In this document: positions 19,089 to 27,177 of the stretch, one piece after another
How positions within the stretch are numbered: the stretch's first letter is position 1
How the letters are laid out: every line of letters begins with the position of its first letter
Source: Candidatus Accumulibacter cognatus
GTDB lineage: Bacteria > Pseudomonadota > Gammaproteobacteria > Burkholderiales > Rhodocyclaceae
Reading direction: 5' to 3'
Assembly: GCA_013414765.1 (NCBI GenBank)
Contig: CP058708.1
Span: 3,467,553-3,531,552, forward strand
DNA length: 64,000 nt
Notes under the pieces: model-generated
Databases searched by the model: none
What the model was told of the DNA's origin: nothing
The model's input: only the letters and a program-made list of their open reading frames with translations
Program-made: the position numbers and the translations under genes

Positions 19089-19524
19089 GAGCTGTTCCCC
19101 ACTGTGTTTGTGTTGATGCACTAGACACAAGCGTCTTCAAGGACTCTTCTGGAATGTCGAGCGTCACCCGTACGTTATGGTTATCGACAGAACGAATATT
19201 TACAAATGCGTCCAGGGCTCGAACTGCAACGTCATTTAGCGAGACATTCTCTGCCAATGCCCGTAGTGCCGCCGCCTTATGCAAGGCAGGAGGTACGCGA
19301 ACATTGAACTGTCCTCTTAGAGGCTTTTGTGGTTCTCTTCCGAGAGTTGCACAGGTATCGATGTAATCATCCACCGCAGCCTCGAATTCCGTCTGTAGTT
19401 CTGCGGGGGATGCGGCTTCATATGTAACCAAGTCATCAATGAACAGGATCTTCCCACGGCAAACTCGCCGAGACATATCTAGCTCAGCGGTACCTTCGTA
19501 ATCCTTGTATTTAAGAATGTCCAT
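19078..19524 (-). CDS. hicB: HicB-family antitoxin, cassette gene
   Basis: A 148-aa antitoxin. The N-terminal partial RNase-H-like fold covers about residues 1-75 (KYKDYEGTAELDMSRRVCRG, FEAAVDDYIDTCATLG), followed by a ribbon-helix-helix region (GQFNVRVPPALHKAAALRA, ENVSLNDVAVRALDAF) for DNA binding and autoregulation. It begins 9 bp after hicA, the order toxin then antitoxin that is common for hicAB. It should neutralise the HicA ribonuclease encoded just upstream. Confidence 0.88.
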   Translation of the reverse strand: MDILKYKDYEGTAELDMSRRVCRGKILFIDDLVTYEAASPAELQTEFEAAVDDYIDTCATLGREPQKPLRGQFNVRVPPALHKAAALRALAENVSLNDVAVRALDAFVNIRSVDNHNVRVTLDIPEESLKTLVSSASTQTQWGTAHVH

Positions 19525-19532
19525 GTCGTCCT

Positions 19533-19787
19533 CTAAATAAATCCGTACGTTTTCAGATGATCGATCACGTCGTCAATGCAGCCCTTGTCAACATCAGGGG
19601 AAGGATGGGGTGCATGGCAGATAATCAACGCATTCTTGGCTTGATGATAGAACTTCCTCCGCGACCCACTGCCATTCAACATGATGTAACCGAGGTGCTC
19701 TAAAACGCTCTTGAGTTCATCCCACTTGATGTCGGCGGATGGCGGTGTTGCGCACAACTTCTCCAGAGCTTTGCGATGCTTTGCCAT
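19533..19787 (-). CDS. hicA: HicA-family mRNA interferase toxin, cassette gene
   Basis: An 84-aa toxin with a double-stranded-RNA-binding-like fold. It has the variant HicA layout with WDELKSVLEHLGYIMLNGSG followed by SRRKFYHQAKNALIICHAPH, where the histidine in the ICHAPHPS strand is the expected catalytic residue. The C-terminus YGFI is normal for this subgroup. Toxin-antitoxin pairs are thought to stabilise large cassette arrays against deletion, a fitting role here (inference). Confidence 0.86.
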   Translation of the reverse strand: MAKHRKALEKLCATPPSADIKWDELKSVLEHLGYIMLNGSGSRRKFYHQAKNALIICHAPHPSPDVDKGCIDDVIDHLKTYGFI

Positions 19788-20002
19788 AGTAGGTTAGCCA
19801 AAGTCGTACTTCATTGTAACTGAAAAATGGTTACGGAATGTGCTGGATTTGACATCGCACTGCTGCAGGAAGGGTGATCCATGAAGACGCCCAACGAATG
19901 AAAGGGAGTTCCCCGTCCCGAGGTTGCGGCGGAAGCCGCGATTGGCAACGCGTGCCATGATGGAATTTTCGACTCACATCAACCCCACGAAAGGGGAAGT
20001 CC

Positions 20003-21029
20003 ATGAGCATCGTAACGGTTGGCATCGATCGTGCCAAGAAGGTGTTTGCCGCGTGCATGGTGTGGATGAGAACGGCAAGGCCGTTCTCATCCAACCGAAG
20101 GTTCCTCGCGACAAATGGTTGGATCTGGTGGCGCAGTTGCCGCCGTGTCTGATCGGTATGGAAGCCTGCTCTGGTGCGCACCACTGGGCACGGCAGTTCC
20201 GCCAGTACGGCCACCCCGTGAAGCTGATGGCGCCGAAATTCGTGACGCCCTACCGGATGTCTGGCAAGCGCGGCAAGAACGACGCGGCCGATGCGGCCGC
20301 CCTCTGCGAAGCCGTCAGGCGGCCCCAGATGCGCTTTGTCCCGGTCAAGGGAAGAACACCCGCAGATCATTCTCTGCCTGCACCGCACGCGGCAGGGATT
20401 CGTCGAGGAACGCACGGCCACCTCCAACCGGCTGCGCGGCCTGATCGCCGAATTCGGCGTCGTTTTGCCACAGAAAGTCGCTTGCCTGCACCGGGAGATC
20501 GGCGCTCATCTCGAAGACCTGCCCGGCTACGCCAACGCGTGCGTCGGCGACCTGCTGGCGCACGCCGATCAACTCGACGAACGGATCGAAGCATACGACT
20601 GGCTCATCGCCCAAGCGGCACGTGACGACGCGCGCAGCCAACGCTTGATGCAGTTGCCCGGTATTGGCCCGAACACCGCCAATGCCCGTCTTGCCAGCAT
20701 CGGCGGTGGCCACGACTTCCAGAACGGCCGTCAGGTCGCCGCCTGGACCGGCCTGACGCCGGGACAGTACAGCAGTGGAGGCAATACGCGGCTGGGCAGG
20801 ATCACCCAGGCCGGCGACAACTACCTGCGCAGTCTTCTCGTCATGGGAGCGCGCCGTCCTCAGTGGGCTGGGCGAGAAGCAGGACCGCTTCAGCCGCTGG
20901 GCGAGGAGTCTGCTGGAACGACGCGGCTACTGGCGCGTCGTGGTGGCGATCGCCGCCAAGAACGCCCGGCTGGCGTGGGCGGTACTGAAATACGGCGAGG
21001 ATTTTCGGCTCAGACCCGGCGCGGCCTAG
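20003..21029 (+). pseudogene. IS110/IS1111-family transposase with three frameshifts
   Basis: Reading through three frames gives one IS110-type transposase of about 340 aa. The DEDD N-domain begins MSIVTVGIDRAKKVF, then in a second frame HGVDENGKAVLIQPKVPRDK and KNDAADAAALCEA, in a third CLHRTRQGFVEERTATSNRL and the C-domain LPGIGPNTANARLASIGG, GLTPGQYSSGGNTRLGR, and back to another frame for RAVLSGLGEKQDRFSRWARS to the stop at 21027-21029. Frame changes fall near 20048, 20350 and 20845. To the left, a lone attC left core GCCCAAC (19889-19895) is cut short, suggesting the element entered an attC. The rest of 19788-20002 has no gene. Confidence 0.88.
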
Positions 21030-21157
21030 GTCGGCCGACCCCACAAAAAGCGTCCGCAGAAGGAAGAAAGGAACTCACCTGGCCGGTCGCCGCCGGCAAC
21101 GAATCACCGATGCATCGCACGCGTTGATGTGAAGCGGGTTGGACCCGCGCCGGGGGG

Positions 21158-21274
21158 GCCTGAATAGCTCAAGGGGAGACGTGGATACCCGACTAACGAT
21201 TGAGGTACCGGCGCGCGTCTTTCATCAGGGTCCGGGCAAATTGCCCAACATGACCGGTTGTAGTTTCGCCGTCC
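21158..21274 (+). repeat. 117-bp dispersed repeat, copy B
   Basis: Diverged direct copy of 16889-17005, starting GCCTGAATAGCTCAAGGGGA. It lies 129 bp after the IS1111-type transposase stop and upstream of the same GGGGAAGCCCTTG string and attC seen with copy A, so it may be the right end of that element class. Apart from this repeat and the hairpin at 21419-21496 the stretch 21030-21604 holds no gene I can support. Confidence 0.7.
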
Positions 21275-21418
21275 GCCATCTTCTTGTATCAAGCAGCAGG
21301 GCAGCACAGGAACGAACGAGGGTCGGGGAAATGAAGCCGCGCTAAGAACGCGTGTCGCCGCTGGGTCTGCAAGCTTGGATGCGGAGAACCGTCGCATCCA
21401 ACCTCACATGAGCGTATC

Positions 21419-21496
21419 GGCGTTCTGGCCGCGTCAAGGGGGCTCTGCGCCAGGCGGCAAAAAGCCGCCGCCTGCCCTTGACCCGGCCAGAACGCC
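21419..21496. repeat. Large nested hairpin (22-bp arms plus inner stem)
   Basis: The outer arms at 21419-21440 and 21475-21496 are reverse complements with one mismatch. Inside, CAGGCGGC and GCCGCCGCCTG form a second stem around AAAAA. It codes for nothing recognisable. It is much longer than a typical terminator and lacks attC core sequences. Confidence 0.75.
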
Positions 21497-21604
21497 CCAG
21501 CCGTGATTGGCCCATGCAGTATGGATTAGAGGGGAAAAGCCAAGTCAGAAGCGTCAAATCGCTTGCGTAAGTTGGGGAAGCCCTTGTAGAAGCCCTTGTA
21601 GTAG

Positions 21605-21685
21605 AGCTAACCTGCGCTGCGCGGCTTTATCGCGCAGCGTCCAGCGACCGAACCGAAGGGAGCGAGGTTGAGCGCCATGTTAGGG
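21605..21685 (-). repeat. attC site of the TfoX-N cassette
   Basis: Core-like AGCTAAC (21605-21611) and GTTAGGG (21679-21685) flank a site with the stem CTGCGC/GCGCAG around GGCTTTATC, a motif recurring in several attC sites here. Confidence 0.7.
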
Positions 21686-22009
21686 ATTTTTCTTTTTGGG
21701 CTTTGGTAAGGGAAGTTCATTGTTTGTTGCCTGAATTAACTGACAGAGCCAGTCTCGGTCTTCCCAAAGATCGGCAGTGATGAGCAGATGGGGTTTTGCA
21801 CCAGGGTATGGTGCCCCTTCGATTGTTTGCTGAACCATGCCACGGCCCGCCTTTGTTGGTTTGAGATACAACTGGTCATCGCAGACCAACGCAACGGGTT
21901 TGCCTGCTAAATAAAGGCAATATTCCCCGAACATTTTCTTCGCGCTCACATTGGCCAAACCCTCGAGTTGGTCAAGCAGGAAATCCATCGTGGTTTGAGA
22001 TGTCCCCAT
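21680..22009 (-). CDS. TfoX N-terminal-domain protein, cassette gene
   Basis: A 109-aa protein consisting only of the TfoX/Sxy N-terminal domain: LANVSAKKMFGEYCLYLAGK near residues 18-37, ALVCDDQLYLKPT, and GAPYPGAKPHLLITADLWED. Full Sxy/TfoX proteins act with CRP in competence regulation, but stand-alone N-domain proteins have no established role. It ends in a lysine-rich tail (PKPKKKNP) next to the attC. The start ATG lies 8 bp from the neighbouring attC. Confidence 0.82.
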   Translation of the reverse strand: MGTSQTTMDFLLDQLEGLANVSAKKMFGEYCLYLAGKPVALVCDDQLYLKPTKAGRGMVQQTIEGAPYPGAKPHLLITADLWEDRDWLCQLIQATNNELPLPKPKKKNP

Positions 22010-22016
22010 ATGTAAT

Positions 22017-22082
22017 GCCTAACGTAGAAGTGAGCGGCCTGCGCGGCTTTTTGCGCAGGTCCGGTTGACCGCAGGGTTAGAG
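22017..22082 (-). repeat. attC site of the Mrr-like cassette
   Basis: GCCTAAC (22017-22023) and GTTAGAG (22076-22082) flank a 66-bp site with the stem CCTGCGC/GCGCAGG and the conserved GGTCCGGTTGACC right arm. Confidence 0.88.
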
Positions 22083-23003
22083 ACCAACTTCGCCCTCCTC
22101 GAAGTAGTCGGAGTCGATACGTTTGACGATGTATGAAGCAGAAACTGAAACCCCAACGTCGAAGTCCATCATGAGGTTTGCAAGAAGCTGTCCGTCAATG
22201 AGCACGACTTTGGTGTCGATGCGAGATGCGTAGTCAATTGCCTCGGCTGTGTAAGACGAAGTGGTGATGAAAACACCCTTCTTCGCGCGCTGACCTTGCA
22301 ACGCGCCGACGAATTTTTGAATTTCAGGGCGACCAACAGAACCTTGCCATCTCTTCGCCTGGATGTAGATAGTGTCCAGCCCGAGACGGTCTTCTTTGAT
22401 GATTCCATCAATGCCACCGTCGCCGCTTTGCCCGATACGCTCCCCGGCATCGCGGCGTGAGCCGCCGTAGCCCATTTTGACTAGGAGCTCGACGACAAGC
22501 CGCTCGAAGAACGTGGGAGAGCACGAGAGAATGCGGCTGAGAATGTCTTGGGCAAGACTGAGCCGAAGACTCTGGTGGGCGAGCTCTAGCGCTTCTTCCG
22601 GGGTTTGCTCCGTTGCGATAGCAACGGATTCCGATGTTGTCGTTTCTCTGTTGTTCCGTGAAGCGTCGCGGAATTCAATGAACTCAGGAAAGCGTTCAAG
22701 ATACTTGACGTCGATTCTTGTCGGGTTGTCGCCAAGTATCTTTTTGCCTCGGGCAGTAATACGTAGCGCCCCTCTGCGCGGCGACTCCAAAAGCCCCGCT
22801 TTCTTGAGGTAGGAATTTGCCCAGCCGACACGGTTGTTGAAAATTGCCTGCTGCCCGCTTGCCAAGAGTTCATTGCGTTCGGCCGGAGTGAGTTGAAACT
22901 CAGTGGCGAGAATTTCGACGGCTTCGCGTGTGGTGTGGTCGTTGCCGTCGGCAGCAAACCGAAGCAGCGGCAGCATCAGGGTTTGATAGTCGGGAATGGG
23001 CAT
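22077..23003 (-). CDS. Mrr-like restriction endonuclease, cassette gene
   Basis: A 308-aa protein with an N-terminal winged-helix Mrr_N region (about 1-95: MPIPDYQTLMLPLLRFAADG, GWANSYLKKAGLLESPRRGA) and a C-terminal PD-(D/E)xK nuclease domain (about 160-290). Catalytic elements are FERLVVELLVKMGYGG, GDGGIDGIIKEDRLG and the QAKRW motif in YIQAKRWQGSVGRPEIQ. Mrr enzymes cut DNA carrying foreign methylation, so this is a probable one-gene defence cassette. Its stop overlaps the attC. Confidence 0.9.
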   Translation of the reverse strand: MPIPDYQTLMLPLLRFAADGNDHTTREAVEILATEFQLTPAERNELLASGQQAIFNNRVGWANSYLKKAGLLESPRRGALRITARGKKILGDNPTRIDVKYLERFPEFIEFRDASRNNRETTTSESVAIATEQTPEEALELAHQSLRLSLAQDILSRILSCSPTFFERLVVELLVKMGYGGSRRDAGERIGQSGDGGIDGIIKEDRLGLDTIYIQAKRWQGSVGRPEIQKFVGALQGQRAKKGVFITTSSYTAEAIDYASRIDTKVVLIDGQLLANLMMDFDVGVSVSASYIVKRIDSDYFEEGEVGL

Positions 23004-23025
23004 AGTTACCCCGAGGGTTGTTGCT

Positions 23026-23121
23026 CTCTAACGTCAAGCTAACCGGCCGCCGGAGCCCGAAGGGCGGAGGGAACCTGCAAGCGTAGCTTGCAGGCGGTCC
23101 GTGTTGAGCGCAAAGTTAGAA
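23026..23121 (-). repeat. attC site of the 236-aa protein cassette
   Basis: CTCTAAC (23026-23032) and GTTAGAA (23115-23121) flank a 96-bp site with the stem CTGCAAGC/GCTTGCAG and a GGTCCGTGTTGA right arm. Confidence 0.8.
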
Positions 23122-23170
23122 ATCGCTGATGGAGGGCAAGGCGGAGAGCAACGCGAAGATGTATGGATTT

Positions 23171-23881
23171 TCATTGGCTGGCCGTTCTCCGCTTTCTATC
23201 GATTAGTTCCTGATCGATAACGGTTGACTCAACTATCCTGTCGAACTCTCTCCAGAACTCTTCCCTATCCGGTTCATCCGTGTAGGTGAAACCTTGGAGT
23301 TGCAACTTTATCTCTGGAACAAGTCGAACCCAGTAGACTCTACGCTCGCCAATTCGCTTTCCCGTGGAATGCGTGTAGTGAAATAGCTTGGCCTCTCGGC
23401 CATTTAGAGTTGCGTCGGTAACGGTAATCTTGGGGTCGTTCTTTTCCCACACATCCTTCTGATTGCGAACCTCTGCGACGATGTCATTCACGTAGTTGCT
23501 TTGAACCTGCGTGAGCTTAAATTCCACACCGATGGCCGCTTTTTGATCCGTGTAGCGCTGAACAATATCAATATCAGGAATTCCATAGTGAACTGGGGCA
23601 TCGTCTTTTATCCAAGCAGTCGGAGCTATGAATCCAATCCCGTATTGGGGATAGACATGCTTCGCGTACCCAGGCCGAATGGGGAGTTGCTTTGCGAGTC
23701 GCTCGCGTATGTCACGCTCTCCCAGAACTTCTTCCTTTGCTTTTGTTATTGACGACTGAAACGTCACATAACTGGTTGTGATTCCTGTAATTAGCGCCGG
23801 CACAACAGCTAGTGCGGCTGCAATTACTGCCGCTTGTGCGCTGCTGAGGTCCCGCCAACTACCTTTTCTTGCTATCGCCAT
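23171..23881 (-). CDS. Membrane-anchored protein of unknown function, cassette gene
   Basis: A 236-aa protein. One membrane segment near residues 17-40 (AVIAAALAVVPALITGITTS) follows a basic N-terminus; a predicted coiled region (KAKEEVLGERDIRERLAKQL) leads to a larger extracytoplasmic or cytoplasmic domain with KLFHYTHSTGKRIGERRVYW and KLQLQGFTYTDEPDREEFWR. I do not recognise a domain. AT content is slightly higher than in the core genes nearby, as expected for a cassette of foreign origin. About 50 bp of non-coding sequence separates it from its attC. Confidence 0.65.
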   Translation of the reverse strand: MAIARKGSWRDLSSAQAAVIAAALAVVPALITGITTSYVTFQSSITKAKEEVLGERDIRERLAKQLPIRPGYAKHVYPQYGIGFIAPTAWIKDDAPVHYGIPDIDIVQRYTDQKAAIGVEFKLTQVQSNYVNDIVAEVRNQKDVWEKNDPKITVTDATLNGREAKLFHYTHSTGKRIGERRVYWVRLVPEIKLQLQGFTYTDEPDREEFWREFDRIVESTVIDQELIDRKRRTASQ

Positions 23882-23900
23882 CAGAAGGGCTCCAAGAGAT

Positions 23901-23971
23901 TTCTAACGTATGACATAACCGGCGCTGCGCGGCTTCATCGCGCAGCGTCCGTGTTGATGGATGGGTTAGCC
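23901..23971 (-). repeat. attC site of the 189-aa membrane protein cassette
   Basis: TTCTAAC (23901-23907) and GTTAGCC (23965-23971) flank a 71-bp site with the stem GCTGCGC/GCGCAGC around GGCTTCATC. Confidence 0.8.
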
Positions 23972-23976
23972 ATAAA

Positions 23977-24546
23977 TCACTCACCATCCTCGGCGACGGT
24001 GATGTTCTTGGTTTTCAAAAGCAGCTTCAAATCAGCGGCCAACTTCTCATAGTCAGACCTGCTTTTTATGAGCGCCAGCTTTGAGTCCATCAGGAGCCGT
24101 TCGTCAACTGTCATGTATGGTGCGGCGACACGCGTTAAGTATTCAAAGTATCCACGCGTTTTTGCAACATATGCGTGTCTAGCTCCGCCGACAAATATAT
24201 ACGCAGCCACGAGCATCAGCGCCAACGCGGCCAACATTGAACGTCGTCGATAAGTGAGGTCGTTCACAGGCATCGCCCTAGCTTTTGCCATCATCATCCC
24301 GGCAGCGGCGTAGAAAACAGTACCGAAAATCATTAGGGTTGTGCCCTTAATCCAAGTCGAAGCGATATCGGCGCGCCCAACTCTCGTGTAAATGTCACTA
24401 ACAACACTGTCAAGCCCAAGGGAAATTACGGCCAAAGCCGCAGACCCAAGAAACGAAAAGCCCGGCTTAATTAGCTCCCATAATCCGGAGCCTAAGGCGC
24501 CGAGAATGAGTGTTCCAAGAATCCCTAGCAGTGTTTGCCTTTTCAT
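23977..24546 (-). CDS. Polytopic membrane protein of unknown function, cassette gene
   Basis: A 189-aa membrane protein starting MKRQTLLGILGTLILGALGS (ATG 24546). Hydrophobic segments lie near residues 5-40, 75-95 and 105-125. A soluble C-terminal half follows (YLTRVAAPYMTVDERLLMDS, YEKLAADLKLLLKTKN). The layout of membrane anchors plus a short charged tail is common in cassette proteins, but no family is recognised. Confidence 0.65.
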   Translation of the reverse strand: MKRQTLLGILGTLILGALGSGLWELIKPGFSFLGSAALAVISLGLDSVVSDIYTRVGRADIASTWIKGTTLMIFGTVFYAAAGMMMAKARAMPVNDLTYRRRSMLAALALMLVAAYIFVGGARHAYVAKTRGYFEYLTRVAAPYMTVDERLLMDSKLALIKSRSDYEKLAADLKLLLKTKNITVAEDGE

Positions 24547-24571
24547 CAACGAGGTGCCTCCTAATTTCGAT

Positions 24572-24700
24572 GGCTAACGTTCGAGCTGAGCCGCCCGCGG
24601 AGGCATGCGGCGTAAGCCCGGTGCGCGATGATGCACCGAGTGCCGCGGACCGGGCTTACGCCGCATGCCGGAGAGGGTCGGCTCGAGCGAGGGGTTAGGC
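24572..24700 (-). repeat. Long attC site of the DUF1353 cassette
   Basis: GGCTAAC (24572-24578) and GTTAGGC (24694-24700) flank a 129-bp site. Long arms containing GCATGCGGCGTAAGCCCGG pair with a near-perfect complement on the right, giving one of the largest stems in the array. Confidence 0.85.
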
Positions 24701-24701
24701 G

Positions 24702-25364
24702 TCACTTTCTGAGGGTCGAAGCGGCCTGTTCTGAAGGAACTTGCGTCGAGTTGCCGACGGTACAGTATGCTGGGTTAACTTCAAACTCAGGATCCCGCAC
24801 GCCTTGCTTCGCAACCAGAAGTCGGTAGTCCTTCCAACTCATGTTTGGATCCTTTGGGCGCAACAGGGCCTGTGGAATCACTCTAGGTATGCCGTTCGCG
24901 CGTTCTTTGCCATTCTGCTCCCATGGACCGCTCCCGAACAGATCGACAGCCCGGTAGACGGCCCATTCATCAAAGCTGCCGACGTTGCTTTCCTTCATTG
25001 CGATCACCATCAAGCGATCGGCTTGGGCGCGCGTACACGGTTGGGCCCAGTACAGATAGTCATGTACCACGGCGGCTCTGCTGTATTGCCCATGAGGGGA
25101 GAGACCAAGTGACCACAGACTCTGGGGTATCGATGCAAAATCCGTGACGAAGCCTTTGGGAACGACGATTCGGATTCGATCCTCAATAGTGTTGCCCACA
25201 ACGTAGACCATGTCCTCCGTTAGCACCCAGTCTCTGTTGTCGCCAAACGCTCTGACGTCCGGAGATGGGGGCGCTGCCTTCAGTTGAAGGAATAACAGCG
25301 CCAGAAGCAGCAGCGCAACGGCTAGGCCTACAACCAAGGCTACGACTTTCAGCTTGCGAGTCAT
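24702..25364 (-). CDS. DUF1353 protein with membrane anchor, cassette gene
   Basis: A 220-aa protein with an N-terminal membrane segment (VVALVVGLAVALLLLALLFL, about residues 7-27). A DUF1353 domain follows, with VPKGFVTDFASIPQSLWSLG and the histidine-aspartate motif AAVVHDYLYWAQPCTRAQAD. DUF1353 proteins are frequent in phages and genomic islands; their role is unknown, though the HD pair looks like a metal site. The stop lies 2 bp inside its attC. Confidence 0.82.
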   Translation of the reverse strand: MTRKLKVVALVVGLAVALLLLALLFLQLKAAPPSPDVRAFGDNRDWVLTEDMVYVVGNTIEDRIRIVVPKGFVTDFASIPQSLWSLGLSPHGQYSRAAVVHDYLYWAQPCTRAQADRLMVIAMKESNVGSFDEWAVYRAVDLFGSGPWEQNGKERANGIPRVIPQALLRPKDPNMSWKDYRLLVAKQGVRDPEFEVNPAYCTVGNSTQVPSEQAASTLRK

Positions 25365-25389
25365 CGGGGCCTCTTGGGTAAGTTGTGAC

Positions 25390-25449
25390 GCCTAACGTTG
25401 GAGGTAAGCGGCGTGCCGTAGGCACGTCCGCTTGACCGAGGGGTTAGCC
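25390..25449 (-). repeat. attC site, 60 bp
   Basis: GCCTAAC (25390-25396) and GTTAGCC (25443-25449) with the stem GGCGTGCC/GGCACGTCC around GTA. It is the most compact and canonical site here; its extra bases are on the right arm, so the cassette strand is minus. Confidence 0.92.
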
Positions 25450-25462
25450 ATCAATGTGGTCA

Positions 25463-26554
25463 TCACCTCTCGCGCGCGCCAAAGCGTGACTCCCAGACGA
25501 GCGACTCTTCAATGCGACCGGCGCGCACGGCCCACTGGAGATCGTATCGCCGCCGTTCTCCTTCTTCTAGCCCACTGAGTTTCCACGACACTTGGCTATC
25601 GCCCTGCTGCCAGTCTTCAATTTCAACGCCGACGTCCCCGTCGAGGAGCCACTTCGGTTCAACGCCGAAGAGTGCCGGAGCCCTAACCGGTGGCGCCCCG
25701 TGATAAAGGACAAAATTCCAGCCATCGGAGCGGCGGACATCCTCTCCATTGACTTCGACGCAGCCGTTCCGCCGCGCCGACGGAAAGACAAAGCCGAAGG
25801 CTCCTTCATTTCGCAGCCATGCGCCAACTGCCTGATGAAATGCGCTTCCGCCTGGTAAGGGGTTCAGCAGTGTTGGCAGCAGTTCCTTGAAGCCGCCTGG
25901 ACGGTGCTTCGCGGTGCATATGTTGAACTCGTTCCTGCAGCCAGCGTCAACTTCAAGAGCCCCGAAGTGATCAACAAACCAAGCCTGCGTCTTTGGCAGT
26001 CGAAGGTCGACGACACGGTCCACCTCGTAGTGGTGCACCTCAAGAGGAAGGACTTTCCCAGTCCTAGGGCCAAGTTCAACTTTCGGCCCGTCATCGGTCG
26101 ATTGAACGCTGAGAACTTCTGACGTTATGAGGAGAAGAAAAGGCGCAGTGCCGACAAGCTGAGGGTACTCCGAGCGCACCGCATCTGCCGCCTCAACGTG
26201 TACCGTCGAGTCCACAACATCCGGAAAGAGTTTGGCGCGTGAGGTCCAGTAGGACATCAGTTCCCAAACCAACGTCCCACCATCAGCGCCGGAGGAGTCG
26301 TTGGCAACTGAAAAGTATCGGCCGCCCGGAAGCGTTGGGCCCCCAGCGTAGCGGCGTAGTCGGCCGTGAGTTGCCGGAAGCGTCGATTTCGACGTGACCT
26401 GCAGTTGAATGTCGGATGCGACTAGCCAGTCTGCGATGTTCTGTTGACCCAGAAACTCCGGAAAGCATCCGTCCAATAGCTCACGTGAATGCGCATCGAG
26501 TTGGTCAGTCTTGACCTGCTTGAGCGTTGCCTTCAGCGTTGTGAAAGGGACCAT
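25463..26554 (-). CDS. Large cassette protein of unknown function
   Basis: A 363-aa soluble protein (ATG 26554), unusually long for a cassette gene. Features are a leucine-rich N-terminus (MVPFTTLKATLKQVKTDQLD), a central region with FLLLITSEVLSVQSTDDGPK, and a Trp-rich C-terminal part (DGWNFVLYHGAPP, EIEDWQQGDSQVSWKLSGLE). No signal peptide, membrane segment or known catalytic motif is visible. I do not recognise the family. Confidence 0.65.
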   Translation of the reverse strand: MVPFTTLKATLKQVKTDQLDAHSRELLDGCFPEFLGQQNIADWLVASDIQLQVTSKSTLPATHGRLRRYAGGPTLPGGRYFSVANDSSGADGGTLVWELMSYWTSRAKLFPDVVDSTVHVEAADAVRSEYPQLVGTAPFLLLITSEVLSVQSTDDGPKVELGPRTGKVLPLEVHHYEVDRVVDLRLPKTQAWFVDHFGALEVDAGCRNEFNICTAKHRPGGFKELLPTLLNPLPGGSAFHQAVGAWLRNEGAFGFVFPSARRNGCVEVNGEDVRRSDGWNFVLYHGAPPVRAPALFGVEPKWLLDGDVGVEIEDWQQGDSQVSWKLSGLEEGERRRYDLQWAVRAGRIEESLVWESRFGARER

Positions 26555-26573
26555 GGGCGACCTCGCCTTTGAT

Positions 26574-26645
26574 GGCTAACGTTGAAAATCACCGGACGCA
26601 GGCAAGCGCAGCTTGCCGGAGGTCCGGTGGATTGTGATGTTGGGC
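26574..26645 (-). repeat. attC site, 72 bp
   Basis: GGCTAAC (26574-26580) and GTTGGGC (26639-26645), with stem arms CACCGGAC and GTCCGGTGG and an inner GGCAAGC/GCTTGCC pair. Confidence 0.88.
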
Positions 26646-26655
26646 GTCATTCGGT

Positions 26656-27075
26656 TCACTTTCTTTTGCTCAATGTAAAGAAGCCGAGCAGCCTGAGACC
26701 ACGCGCTCCACTGATATATTCGCCGCGAATGGTTTCGTCATTGAGCGCGCCGGGCAGGAAGGCTCCTCCATCGCATACGCCACCACGGTCTAGTACTAGG
26801 CGGTTATTTTTGACGCTATATGACAGTGGGTCTGACACCGGGAAGAATTTACTGTCCTCTGTAGTTGCGGATACCACATCGACACGGAGCCAGATTCCGT
26901 CTTCACACGTCTGAGCCGGATGCGCAGTGAACTCGATAACGAGAGCAGTGACGACATGGTGCTCTCTGTTCTCAATCTTCAAGTCCCAATGTCCGGCCAA
27001 GTCGCGTGACCAAGCGTTAGCCGAAACGCTGAGAGCTAGCCCAAGAAGAATTGATCGGTAAATAGCGGCACTCAT
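26656..27075 (-). CDS. Exported protein of unknown function, cassette gene
   Basis: A 139-aa protein starting MSAAIYRSILLGLALSVSAN (ATG 27075) with a signal peptide probably cleaved after SANAWS. The mature part is beta-rich (LAGHWDLKIENREHHVVTAL, NNRLVLDRGGVCDGGAFLPG) with two cysteines that could pair. A start four codons upstream would lie inside the adjacent attC and is not needed. Function unknown. Confidence 0.68.
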   Translation of the reverse strand: MSAAIYRSILLGLALSVSANAWSRDLAGHWDLKIENREHHVVTALVIEFTAHPAQTCEDGIWLRVDVVSATTEDSKFFPVSDPLSYSVKNNRLVLDRGGVCDGGAFLPGALNDETIRGEYISGARGLRLLGFFTLSKRK

Positions 27076-27078
27076 GAC

Positions 27079-27163
27079 GCCCAACGGCGAGGTGAGGGGC
27101 GCGAGCCGGCTTGCCGGCGAAGCGTCCAGCGCCGAAGGCGCGACCTCGACCGTGATGTTAGGT
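27079..27163 (-). repeat. attC site, near-twin of the one at 30416-30500
   Basis: GCCCAAC (27079-27085) and GTTAGGT (27157-27163). The 85-bp site matches 30416-30500 almost base for base; the central hairpin reads GCCGGC-TT-GCCGGC here and GCCCGC-TT-GCGGGC there, a compensatory pair change. Confidence 0.88.
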
Positions 27164-27177
27164 GTAAAGGAGAAGTG

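Noticed and set aside
21158-21215. A tRNA-like start (AATAGCTCAAGGGGA) in repeat B, also in repeat A
   Set aside because: It resembles a D-arm but no anticodon stem, T-arm (GTTCRA) or acceptor pairing follows.
16889-21604. Group IIC-attC intron, considered because repeats lie beside attC sites
   Set aside because: No reverse transcriptase frame and no domain V consensus could be found.
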